Assembly: GCA_039934295.1 (NCBI GenBank)
Contig: JBDTMN010000008.1
Span: 1 to 57,640, forward strand
Direction of reading: 5' to 3'
From: Candidatus Taylorbacteria bacterium
GTDB lineage: Bacteria > Patescibacteriota > Minisyncoccia > Phycocordibacterales > HO2-43-120
Length of the DNA: 57,640 bases
Numbering within the stretch: position 1 is the first letter of the stretch; the number at the start of each line of letters is the position of its first letter. A program made the position numbers and the translations under genes. Of this stretch, positions 39,380 through 47,972 are shown piece by piece. The notes beneath the pieces are model-generated. The model searched no databases. It was not told the DNA's origin and worked only from the letters and a program-made list of their open reading frames with translations.

Positions 39380-41626
39380 ATGAAAAAATATTCCCTAAGA
39401 ATTTTCCTAATATCAATAATTTTTGTTTCGGCGTGGGGAATCTCTAGTATCAATACTCATTTTGTATTTGCGCAAAGTCAAACTATTTCTCTTTCGAATG
39501 ATGGCAATAAAACTGTAGCTCAAGGCTCGAGTGCCATCAGTCAAATTACCGCAACACGATTAAATGGATTTTCAGGCGGTATTAATTTTTCAGTGACTGT
39601 TCGGGATTCTTCAAATAATATTGTAAATACCATTTCACCGGGGATTAGCACATCATTCTCCCCAAATCCTTTACCTTCCGGTCAGACAATTTCTTCACTT
39701 ACCTTAGGGACATTTTCTGGTACGCCAATTGGCACTTATAGTGTCACGGTTACGCCATTAGTAACTGGAGGAAGTTGCTGGAGTGAAGCGGATTTGCTTG
39801 AAACTTCTCATCCAGGTGCTGGAGGTCCCTACGAAACATATGATCCGATTCGAATAGTACATTGTAGTGACAATATAGGAAGGTACCAGGAAAATATATA
39901 TCCTTCTTCACAATATGCTTGTAGTACTTCATATCCCACTCCTTACAATAAGCCTATTTATTTTTGTGGCGCAAATAACTGGACCAAGACTCCAACCTGC
40001 GATTACACATTTTCTTGCACGACCCCAATCGTTGCGCCGTCTATCTCTACGACATTTACACTGACAGTAACTTCTGCCGTCAATCCAGCGCCTTTCATTG
40101 ACTTCAACCTTACCAATAGCGGGAACATTACTGTACAAGCAGGCAACTCGGGTTCAAATACCATTACGAAAACATTAACAGCTGGAACGACACAGCCGGT
40201 AACATTGTCTGTTTCTGGATTACCCTCCGGAGCTACCTTGAATCCCGCTATAACGAACAATCCTTCAAATCCCACGGGCTCTTCCGTTTTGACAATTAAA
40301 ACCACAGCAAGTACTCCTGTCGGTACATATCCTATTACAGTGACGGGTGAAGCGTCTTCTGCAGGAACTTCTATTTATTACTGTGCTCGCGGATATTTTA
40401 TGAATCCAGGAAATACCCAATTTGATGGTTATTCGTATGAGTGTTCTACCAACTCTAGTTTTACGGTGACCTACCCATCGGAAGCGAATATAGAATGTCA
40501 TCGCACCGATGATGCGGGGTGCCCTTATACTACTTTGTCACAGATGACGGGGCTAGCCAATTTTTATTGTAGTGGTGGAGGAGCCACTTGGAGTTATTAT
40601 CCAACTCCCGGCACCCCTTCAAACAATTTCAGCTGTACCACTCTAAATCGAACTACGACATTTACGCTGACAGTTACCTCTACTGTCGTTCCCTACGAAC
40701 CGCCGACTGGAGTAACGACAGCTCTCGGCGCTTGTGTAAACTCGGTCAAGTCCGTTCAACTCTCGTGGACCGCTCCCGCAAACTTGGATGTCATTGATTA
40801 TGGTATTTATCGAGGGGGTGTTTTTATAGAAAAAGCTGGAAGTGCTTTCGCTAGTTCCGCTCCATCATATATCGACCATCCACCTGAGGGTACGTACACA
40901 TACTCGGTATCGGCGCTCTATGTCGGAGATGGCGGAGTCATAGGAGAATCGTCTCTCACTCCCGCTTCGCCGATTACGGTTACTGCATGTTCCACGACAT
41001 ATTCCTGTGTAGGCAATTTACCCGCGGGAGCCACAATGTGTTCTGGAGATGATGTTGGTCTTGCGGGACCCACAAACTGGACTTCAGCTGGAAACAGCAG
41101 TTCCGACTGTACAGCTACAAAATGTGAACATTACACTCCTCTACCAGGTACTCCTTTGACAATAAACGCAGTGACTTCATCTACCTGTGGAGGAAAGATC
41201 GATGTTTCTTGGAGTTCTTCTTCTGGAGCGACAAGTTATAGTCTCTACCGTGAGGGAACATCAGCGGCAATTTATGTCGGTCCCGGGAGATCATTTCCGG
41301 ATACCGTGATGGACGGTTTACCTCATAGATATCGTGTTTTGGCTTCAAATAGCTCGGGGGATTCACCTCTCTCTTCTTATACTTCTTCGACCTCTCCCTC
41401 ACCTGCCTGCGTCGTAGCAACATGTAATCCTCCGAAACCATCGGGAAGCGGAATTGTAGTGAACCCTGTTGAAGTAGCCGCTCTTAACTGGACGTATCAT
41501 ACTTATCCTTCTACTGACCCATTACTTCCTGCATTGGGAGCTTGCGAATGGACCTGCAATCTGGGCTTCAGCAAAGTTGGAGGCGAGAACAGTTGCAGAC
41601 CGATTCCGGGGTATGGACAGCAGTAG
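39380..41626 (+). CDS. Large secreted Ig-like surface protein
   Basis: This 748-residue protein has a signal peptide (cleaved near VFAQSQ), then several strand-rich Ig-like domains separated by Cys-containing modules. Two copies of a segment ending TTTFTLTVTS and one of STTFTLTVTS can be seen. Fibronectin-III-like domains occupy about residues 445-520 and 590-660. The C-terminus ends with the same Cys-rich module as the 37388 gene (WTCNLGFSKV, NSCRPIPGYGQQ). It is probably displayed on the cell surface, possibly as an adhesin. It forms an operon with the small membrane protein before it. Confidence 0.7.
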   Translation: MKKYSLRIFLISIIFVSAWGISSINTHFVFAQSQTISLSNDGNKTVAQGSSAISQITATRLNGFSGGINFSVTVRDSSNNIVNTISPGISTSFSPNPLPSGQTISSLTLGTFSGTPIGTYSVTVTPLVTGGSCWSEADLLETSHPGAGGPYETYDPIRIVHCSDNIGRYQENIYPSSQYACSTSYPTPYNKPIYFCGANNWTKTPTCDYTFSCTTPIVAPSISTTFTLTVTSAVNPAPFIDFNLTNSGNITVQAGNSGSNTITKTLTAGTTQPVTLSVSGLPSGATLNPAITNNPSNPTGSSVLTIKTTASTPVGTYPITVTGEASSAGTSIYYCARGYFMNPGNTQFDGYSYECSTNSSFTVTYPSEANIECHRTDDAGCPYTTLSQMTGLANFYCSGGGATWSYYPTPGTPSNNFSCTTLNRTTTFTLTVTSTVVPYEPPTGVTTALGACVNSVKSVQLSWTAPANLDVIDYGIYRGGVFIEKAGSAFASSAPSYIDHPPEGTYTYSVSALYVGDGGVIGESSLTPASPITVTACSTTYSCVGNLPAGATMCSGDDVGLAGPTNWTSAGNSSSDCTATKCEHYTPLPGTPLTINAVTSSTCGGKIDVSWSSSSGATSYSLYREGTSAAIYVGPGRSFPDTVMDGLPHRYRVLASNSSGDSPLSSYTSSTSPSPACVVATCNPPKPSGSGIVVNPVEVAALNWTYHTYPSTDPLLPALGACEWTCNLGFSKVGGENSCRPIPGYGQQ

Positions 41627-41690
41627 GGGGAAGCTATTAGCTGTTAGGTTTTAGCTGTTAGGTTCAAGAATGAGAAAGAAAGACAGATAT

Positions 41691-41723
41691 GCCCCGAGCT
41701 TTTCTCCGAGAAAAGCTCGGGGC
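41691..41723 (+). terminator. Terminator (copy of that at 38931)
   Basis: GCCCCGAGCTTTTC pairs perfectly with its complement around TCCGA; a second terminator follows. Confidence 0.7.
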
Positions 41724-41752
41724 AAGGGGATAAGCGGAGAAAAAGAGAGATT

Positions 41753-41787
41753 AAAAAACTTGTCCCCCGAGGGGGACAAGTTTTTTT
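41753..41787 (+). terminator. Second terminator before the pilus genes
   Basis: ACTTGTCCCCC pairs with GGGGGACAAGT around GA, with A6 before and T7 after. Confidence 0.8.
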
Positions 41788-41799
41788 AGGTAGAGGTGC

Positions 41800-41928
41800 T
41801 ATAATTACGGAACAAATTCGAAGCAAGAAATTCGAAATCCGAAAAAAGAATTAACTTTAAAATAGTAAACAAAGAAATTTCCTATTTAAAACTGTTTAAT
41901 TAAAACTTTTTTCGAATTTCGTGCTTCG
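41800..41928 (+). promoter_or_regulatory. pilB -10 box and leader hairpin
   Basis: TATAAT lies at 41800-41805. The 140-nt leader carries an 18-bp inverted repeat with one mismatch: CGAAGCAAGAAATTCGAA (41819-41836) against 41911-41928. This contrasts with leaderless genes elsewhere. Confidence 0.5.
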
Positions 41929-41944
41929 GATTTCGGATTTACTC

Positions 41945-43693
41945 ATGTATATCGAAGAAAAAAAACTTAAGGAATTTATTTTGGATTCGGGACTGGTCTC
42001 GAAGAGCGACTTTGAGAGTGCCCAAAAGAAGGCGGTGGCGGAAAATGTGAGCGTAGGCAAACTATTAGTAATGAACGGCAAAATCGCCGAAGACGACATG
42101 CGCAGGATGCAGGCCTATGTGCTCGGAATTCCGTTCGTTGACTTGAAGGGCGAAAAAATAGATTTTGAGGTTCTTTCCATGATTCCCGAGCCCATTGCTC
42201 GCAACCACAACATTGTCGCATTCAAAAAAACCGCGGATACGCTCGAAGTGGCGATGACCGACACGGATGACTTGGCAGCAATAGACTTCGTCAAAAAGAA
42301 AGTGAAACTCACTATTTTGCCTCGTCTTACCGATAACGAATCCATAAAACGGGTCATTCTTCAGTATCAAAAAAGTTTGAAAGCCGAATTCGGAGATATT
42401 ATCGCCAAGGAAGCGTTGAATTTAAAAACAATCAATGAAGTGGGGGATTTGACGAGCGAGGGCGATCTCAAAAAGATGGCCGAGGAGCTTCCGGTTGTGC
42501 GCATTGTGGACACGCTTCTCAAACATGCCATTTTACAAAACGCGTCCGACATCCATATCGAGCCACAGGAAACGGAGGTGGTTGTTCGCTACAGGATAGA
42601 CGGAATTCTCCACGACACCATGATCCTTCCCAAAAACGCGGCATCTCCCATAACGGCAAGGATAAAAGTGCTTGCCAATTTGAAGCTCGATGAGAAACGC
42701 TTGCCTCAAGACGGACGGTTCAAAATAGAGATGAACACGGAAAAAGTTTCTTTCCGCGTGTCCCTGTTGCCCATCTACTACGGAGAGAAGACGGTGATGA
42801 GACTGCTTCGGGAAAATGTTTCAGGTTTTTCGCTCGAGGGCATGGGTTTCCACGGAGAGGGATTGGAGAAAGTTCACAACGCTCTGAAAATTACGACGGG
42901 CATGATTTTGACCACGGGACCGACCGGAAGTGGAAAGACCACAACTCTCTACACCATGCTCGATATCGTTAATACGCCGGACGTCAATATCTCAACCATC
43001 GAAGACCCAGTCGAGTATCAGATGAAGCGAGTCAACCAAACACAAGTGCGTCCGGAAATCGGCTTTACGTTTGCAAACGGACTTCGAACGCTGGTGCGGC
43101 AAGACCCCGATATCATCATGGTGGGAGAAATTCGCGACAATGAAACAGCGTCGCTCGCGGTGAACGCCTCCCTGACCGGCCACTTAGTGCTCTCCACTCT
43201 TCACACCAATTCCGCTGCGGGGGCGATACCTCGGCTTCTTGATATGAAAGTAGAGCCGTTTCTTCTGGTGTCCACGGTGAATATTATTTTGGGACAGAGG
43301 CTCATTCGGAAATTGAACGCGGATAAAGAATCGTATTTTTTAAGTCCGGCGGAATTGGCATCGCTCAAAAAAATCGCGGATTTGAATCGCGTGATGAATT
43401 TTCTCAAGGTTGAAAAGATTGTGGACCAGAAAGCAACATGGGAGAAAATGCCGTTTTACCGCCCTCCTAAGGGCAGAAAAGCGGAGGACTCCTACCAGGG
43501 CAGAATTGGCATTCACGAAATCTTGAAAGTTACTCCCACAATTCGCGAGCTTATTTTGCAATCCAAGAGTTCCGATGTGATTGACGCGCAGGCAAAACAG
43601 GAAGGAATGATGTCGATGGTCGAAGACGGCATCTTCAAAGCGGCGCAGGGCATTACGTCGGTTGAGGAGGTACTCCGAGTGGTCTCGGAGTAA
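41945..43693 (+). CDS. pilB: Type IV pilus assembly ATPase PilB/GspE
   Basis: This 582-residue protein has an N-terminal GspE domain (residues 1-150), followed by a RecA-type ATPase. The Walker A motif is GPTGSGKTTT, the Asp box STIEDPVEYQ, Walker B DPDIIMVGEIRD and the His box LTGHLVLSTLHTN. It powers pilus extension. The tetra-cysteine zinc site usual in the C-terminal part of PilB is missing (the segment runs SYFLSPAELASL with no CxxC). It is the first gene of the pilus locus; the start at 41945 follows the leader hairpin. Confidence 0.94.
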   Translation: MYIEEKKLKEFILDSGLVSKSDFESAQKKAVAENVSVGKLLVMNGKIAEDDMRRMQAYVLGIPFVDLKGEKIDFEVLSMIPEPIARNHNIVAFKKTADTLEVAMTDTDDLAAIDFVKKKVKLTILPRLTDNESIKRVILQYQKSLKAEFGDIIAKEALNLKTINEVGDLTSEGDLKKMAEELPVVRIVDTLLKHAILQNASDIHIEPQETEVVVRYRIDGILHDTMILPKNAASPITARIKVLANLKLDEKRLPQDGRFKIEMNTEKVSFRVSLLPIYYGEKTVMRLLRENVSGFSLEGMGFHGEGLEKVHNALKITTGMILTTGPTGSGKTTTLYTMLDIVNTPDVNISTIEDPVEYQMKRVNQTQVRPEIGFTFANGLRTLVRQDPDIIMVGEIRDNETASLAVNASLTGHLVLSTLHTNSAAGAIPRLLDMKVEPFLLVSTVNIILGQRLIRKLNADKESYFLSPAELASLKKIADLNRVMNFLKVEKIVDQKATWEKMPFYRPPKGRKAEDSYQGRIGIHEILKVTPTIRELILQSKSSDVIDAQAKQEGMMSMVEDGIFKAAQGITSVEEVLRVVSE

Positions 43694-43744
43694 CACGGAA
43701 CTGACACGGAAGGAAGATAGCACGGAACAGGCACAGAACCCATT

Positions 43745-44125
43745 ATGAGTACTTTAATTTATGAAAGCGAATCCTACATTATTCGCGGCGGCTGTTTCGA
43801 GGTCTATAAGCAGTTTAGAAACAGACATAAGGAGAAAATTTACAGCAAGGCTTTACTCGTATTTTTGAAGAAAGCGGGCTTAAAAGTAGAACAGGAAAAA
43901 CAGTTACCAATATTTTTTGACGGTGAAAAAGTCGGCGTGTACATCCCTGACATTGTGGTTAACGGTAAGATACTTGTCGAATTAAAATGTAAACCCTTTA
44001 TGACACAAGACGATATGACGCAGTTCTGGTATTATTTGAAGGTAACTAACTTTAGACTTGGATTTTTAATAAATTTTGGCAATAATAACGGCGTAGAAAT
44101 TATACGAAGGGTATATGGCAAATAA
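43745..44125 (+). CDS. GxxExxY protein (PD-(D/E)XK nuclease-like) inserted in the pilus operon
   Basis: This 126-residue protein belongs to the GxxExxY family: FEVYKQFRN, KEKIYSKAL (the ExxY of the name) and the nuclease-like motif YIPDIVVNGKILVELKC, where the Asp and the Glu-Leu-Lys fit a PD-(D/E)XK active site. The family name's glycine is replaced here. Biochemical function is not established. It lies between pilB and pilC, genes normally adjacent, and is flanked by CACGGAAC-type words on one side and their complement on the other. It looks like a recent insertion. Confidence 0.8.
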   Translation: MSTLIYESESYIIRGGCFEVYKQFRNRHKEKIYSKALLVFLKKAGLKVEQEKQLPIFFDGEKVGVYIPDIVVNGKILVELKCKPFMTQDDMTQFWYYLKVTNFRLGFLINFGNNNGVEIIRRVYGK

Positions 44126-44169
44126 GTTCTGTATTCTTTCCGTGTAATGTTCTGTGTCTGTTCAGTGTT

Positions 44170-45381
44170 ATGATTTTCAAATACAAATATCAAATAGAGG
44201 GAGGAGAAATAAAAGAGGGCGAGGGGGAAGCGCCGGACAAGTTTGCGCTCTATCGTCAGCTCAAAAAGGATGGGATCGCGGTTGTTTCCGCGCAGGAAAA
44301 AGGGCCTAAATCGGCGTTTAAGCTTGGGAGTATCACGATTTTCTCCAAAGTATCGACGCGCGACAAGATTAACTTCGCGAGAAACATGGGGGCAATGCTC
44401 GAAGCCGGCCTTGCGCTTTCCCGCATTCTTTCGGTAATGGAGAGGCAGACAAAAAACAAAAAGTTCAAAACACTTATCCAGAAGACGAACGACAACATCA
44501 AAGCGGGGAAACCCTTGAGTGATTCATTGAAGGAGCACGGCAAAACATTTTCTCCCCTCTTTATTTCCATGGTCAAAGCAGGGGAAGAAGGGGGAACGCT
44601 TGTTCAAGCTCTCAAAATTCTTTCAACGCAGATGGAGAAATCGTATCTTCTCGGCAAGCGTCTTAAAGGCGCGCTCATTTATCCGGCTGTGATTATAGGC
44701 GTGATGCTTGTGATTGCGGTCTTGATGCTCATGTTCGTTGTTCCCACTTTGACCTCGACATTTAAAGAATTGAATGTGGCGCTGCCTTTTTCCACGAGGG
44801 TCGTTATCTTTGTAAGCGATTTTCTCAAAGACAACACCGTGATTGCCCTCATTCTTTTTCTTGTAGTCGGTTTTTCGTTGTTTTTTTCGCTCAAAACAAA
44901 AAAAGGCAAAAGAATTTTCGACTACGTTGTGCTTCGCATCCCCGTGATAGGGCAAATCACCAAAGAGACAAACTCGGCGAGAACGGCGCGAACTCTCTCA
45001 TCCCTCCTCTCTTCCGGGGTGGAGTTTGTTTTAGCGATAGATATCACAGGCGATGTTTTGCAGAATTCATATTATAAAGAAGTGCTCAAGGAAGCTAGAG
45101 TTAAAGTTGAAAAAGGCGAGCCGATTTCTGATATTTTTGAAAAAAATGAGGCGCTGTACCCGGTGTTTGTGGGCGAGATGATGAGCGTCGGAGAGGAAAC
45201 GGGAAAACTTGGCGAGATGCTTGTCGGCGTGGCGGATTTTTATGAAAACGAAGTCGACCAAAAGACAAAAGATATGTCCACCATCATTGAGCCAGTGCTC
45301 ATGGTCTTCATAGGCATTGCTGTCGGGTTTTTTGCCATTTCGATGATTACGCCGATGTATACGCTGGTAGATGCGATATAG
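44170..45381 (+). CDS. pilC: Type IV pilus inner-membrane platform protein PilC/GspF
   Basis: This 403-residue protein contains two GspF domains, about 60-185 and 265-390, each starting with a helical bundle (FARNMGAMLEAGLALSRIL; NSARTARTLSSLLSSGVEFV) and ending in a transmembrane region. Three hydrophobic segments are visible (LIYPAVIIGVMLVIAVLMLM, VIALILFLVVGFSLFF, and the C-terminal EPVLMVFIGIAVGFFAISMI). It forms the platform that couples PilB to pilin assembly. It follows the inserted GxxExxY gene. Confidence 0.94.
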   Translation: MIFKYKYQIEGGEIKEGEGEAPDKFALYRQLKKDGIAVVSAQEKGPKSAFKLGSITIFSKVSTRDKINFARNMGAMLEAGLALSRILSVMERQTKNKKFKTLIQKTNDNIKAGKPLSDSLKEHGKTFSPLFISMVKAGEEGGTLVQALKILSTQMEKSYLLGKRLKGALIYPAVIIGVMLVIAVLMLMFVVPTLTSTFKELNVALPFSTRVVIFVSDFLKDNTVIALILFLVVGFSLFFSLKTKKGKRIFDYVVLRIPVIGQITKETNSARTARTLSSLLSSGVEFVLAIDITGDVLQNSYYKEVLKEARVKVEKGEPISDIFEKNEALYPVFVGEMMSVGEETGKLGEMLVGVADFYENEVDQKTKDMSTIIEPVLMVFIGIAVGFFAISMITPMYTLVDAI

Positions 45382-45416
45382 AAGACACATGTAGCATGTA
45401 GCATGTAACATAAAAC

Positions 45417-45493
45417 ATTTGACCATGAAATCAAAAATGCAAAAAAGATTTTCTCGTGTTACATGTTACAAGTTACATGTTACATATTCCCGA
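45417..45493 (+). repeat. Duplicated prepilin-leader segment, copy 1
   Basis: About 77 bp covering the start codon and leader peptide recur at 47305-47381 with two or three changes. The inner part is made of GTTACATGTTACA words like the intergenic repeats of this window. Confidence 0.85.
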
Positions 45494-47263
45494 GGCTTCA
45501 CCCTCATCGAAATGCTTGTCGGCATCGCTATTTTCACGGTCATTTTTATTTCCATCTACCAGGTGTATGTCAGTCTTTTCTCTTTCATTAGTTTGAATCA
45601 GTACAAAATCTTGGCGCTCAATCTTGGAAATGAGCAGATTGAAATCGCCCGCAATCTGGCCTATTCGGACGTGGGTGTCGTAGATTCAATTCCGGACGGT
45701 AAAATTCCGCATATACAAAGTTTGAATCGAGGAGGCAAGGCATTCACCGTAACCACTACGATTCGAAATATTGATTTGCCGTTTGACGGCACAATCGGGG
45801 GCTCTCCCAACGACCTTTCTCCCGCGGATAATAAGCAAATTGAAGTTGAAATTACTTGCCCGACGTGCAAAAATCTTTCACCCCTCACTCTTACCGCCAC
45901 GATTGCTCCAAAAAATCTTGAGACCGCGTCGACGAACGGGGCGCTCTTCATAAAAGTATTTGACGCTAACGGAATTGCGCTTGCCGGCGCATCCGTTCAT
46001 GTTGTAAATGCCGTGCCTAATCCGGACATCGTGATTGATGACGTGACGAATACAAGTGGCATGCTCCAGATTGTCGATGCGCCTCCCGGAGTTGAAGCCT
46101 ACGAGATTACTGTGACAAAAACGGGATATTCAAGCGACCGAACGTATCTAACGGGGGCATCCGGAAATCCAACTCCCTCAAAACCTCACGCGACTGTGCT
46201 TTTGGGACAGGTAACCCAGGTGAGTTTTTCAATCGACCGGACAAGCGTCGTTTCCATGAAGAGCGTCACTCCACTCTGTGTTCCGGTTCCTGATGTTCAT
46301 TTCACTTTTTCTGGTTCCAAAACAATCGGGCCAGGAGTTTTAAAATATTCGGCGAATCTGGCGACAAACGGAAGTGGAACCTATACGAATAATGCTTTGG
46401 AATGGGACACCTATACGATTGTCGGGACTGATGCGACTAACGACATTGTGGGGATAAATCCTTTGAACCCTGTCGCGGTTAATCCCGGGTCCGCAGTTGA
46501 CGTTTCTCTCACTGTCGTGCCAGTAAATCCCAAGAGTCTTCTTGTGACTGTAAAAGACAGCGCCACGGAACTTCCGGTTACTGGCGCCACGGTGACTCTC
46601 ACAAAGAGCCCTTCCTACGATTCGGAGCAAATTACGGGAAGCGGTTACATTAATCAGACCGACTGGTCCGGCGGAAGCGGACAAGATTTGTTCACCGACC
46701 CTCTCCAATATATGGGAAGCGACGGCAATATCGAGACGAGTTCGCCTGGAGGAGAGATTAAATTGAAAAATCTTTTTGGCACGTATAAAACGTCGGGCAC
46801 GCTTGAGTCTTCAACCTTCGACACAGGTTCGCCAAGTAATTTCTACAATCTTAAATGGATTCCGACCGATGAGCCTATTCCCGCGGGACCAAACAGCGTT
46901 CGTTTTCAATTTGCTTCCACTTCAACCCTTCCATTTTCTGGATGGGAATATAAGGGTCCCGACGGAACATCGGGCACGTATTATACTTCTTCCAACACAT
47001 CGCTTTCCTCGGTTCATACGGGGGATAGATATGCGCGCTACAAAGTTTTTCTAAGCACGGATGACACCGCGTTTACTCCAAATATATCCGACATCGCATT
47101 TACATTTACTTCAGAATGCACTCCGCCCGGGCAGGTGGTATTTTCGGGCCTTGCATCGGGAACATACCATGTCTCAGTGTCAAAATCAGGATATTCGACA
47201 TCGGAGTTGGACATACCCGTCACTCTCTCATGGCAGGAGCAGGATATTGTTTTGACTCCTTAA
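45425..47263 (+). CDS. Large prepilin-like protein with carboxypeptidase-regulatory-like domains
   Basis: The 612-residue protein has a type III signal: a basic leader ending in SRG before FTLIEMLVGIAIFTVIF, with the prepilin peptidase site after Gly and the Glu at position +5. The mature part is unusually big for a pilin. It carries carboxypeptidase-regulatory-like (beta-sandwich) domains at about 190-260, 370-405 and at the C-terminus, and a jelly-roll-like region at about 450-580. It could be a tip or minor pilin with an adhesive head. The leader peptide is encoded by a GTTACATGTTACA repeat tract that is almost identical to that of the next gene. Confidence 0.75.
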   Translation: MKSKMQKRFSRVTCYKLHVTYSRGFTLIEMLVGIAIFTVIFISIYQVYVSLFSFISLNQYKILALNLGNEQIEIARNLAYSDVGVVDSIPDGKIPHIQSLNRGGKAFTVTTTIRNIDLPFDGTIGGSPNDLSPADNKQIEVEITCPTCKNLSPLTLTATIAPKNLETASTNGALFIKVFDANGIALAGASVHVVNAVPNPDIVIDDVTNTSGMLQIVDAPPGVEAYEITVTKTGYSSDRTYLTGASGNPTPSKPHATVLLGQVTQVSFSIDRTSVVSMKSVTPLCVPVPDVHFTFSGSKTIGPGVLKYSANLATNGSGTYTNNALEWDTYTIVGTDATNDIVGINPLNPVAVNPGSAVDVSLTVVPVNPKSLLVTVKDSATELPVTGATVTLTKSPSYDSEQITGSGYINQTDWSGGSGQDLFTDPLQYMGSDGNIETSSPGGEIKLKNLFGTYKTSGTLESSTFDTGSPSNFYNLKWIPTDEPIPAGPNSVRFQFASTSTLPFSGWEYKGPDGTSGTYYTSSNTSLSSVHTGDRYARYKVFLSTDDTAFTPNISDIAFTFTSECTPPGQVVFSGLASGTYHVSVSKSGYSTSELDIPVTLSWQEQDIVLTP

Positions 47264-47304
47264 AGAAACATGTAACATAAAACATTTAACATTTAACATT
47301 TAAC

Positions 47305-47381
47305 ATTTGACCATGAAATCAAAAATGCAAAAAAGATTTTCTCGTGTTACATGTTACAGGTTACATGTTACATATTCCCGT
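47305..47381 (+). repeat. Duplicated prepilin-leader segment, copy 2
   Basis: It is the partner of 45417-45493, covering the start and leader peptide of the second prepilin gene. Confidence 0.85.
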
Positions 47382-47972
47382 GGCTTCACCCTCATTGAAG
47401 TGCTCGTAACCATCGCCATACTCCTCATTATTGCCGTTCCTATCGCGTATTTCCAAAGAGATGTCTTGGTAAATAACAGGACTTCTGATGAATCGCTCCA
47501 ATCAATCGCCGCCGCGCGTGTCATTGTCCGGACAATGGTAAAAGAGCTTCGGGGCGTCGCGCCCGGAAATGACGGCTCATACGCGGTTCAGCAGGCGGCA
47601 ACGAGCAGTATCATTTTTTACAGCGACACGAACGATGACGGTTTGAAAGAAAAAATTCGCTACTATCGCTCCGGCACGACGCTCATGAAAGGCACGATCA
47701 AGCCCACAGGCTCTCCGCTCGTCTATGTTCAAGGCAATGAAACGACCTCTGTTTTGATGTATAATATCCGCAATGCCCCATCGGCTCCCTTATTCGAGTA
47801 TTTTGATTCGACTTATGATGGAACCAATCCACCGCTTGCACAACCTGTAGCAGTTGCGCAAGTTCGGCTTTTAAAAATAAGCCTTTCGATTGATTCAAAT
47901 CCAAATTCTCTCCCTCCCGCAGAACTCTATACTTCTCAAGTGATGTTTCGAAATCTAAAAGATAATCTATGA
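47313..47972 (+). CDS. Prepilin-like protein (PilW/PulJ type)
   Basis: This 219-residue minor-pilin-like protein has a leader ending in SRG and the class III signal GFTLIEVLVTIAILLIIAVP. The mature part has the size and strand pattern of a PilW/PulJ-type minor pilin (SLQSIAAARVIVRTMVKELR, then a beta-rich half with ADTNDDG-like loops). It overlaps the next gene by 4 nt. Its leader sequence is a copy of that of the preceding prepilin gene. Confidence 0.75.
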   Translation: MKSKMQKRFSRVTCYRLHVTYSRGFTLIEVLVTIAILLIIAVPIAYFQRDVLVNNRTSDESLQSIAAARVIVRTMVKELRGVAPGNDGSYAVQQAATSSIIFYSDTNDDGLKEKIRYYRSGTTLMKGTIKPTGSPLVYVQGNETTSVLMYNIRNAPSAPLFEYFDSTYDGTNPPLAQPVAVAQVRLLKISLSIDSNPNSLPPAELYTSQVMFRNLKDNL

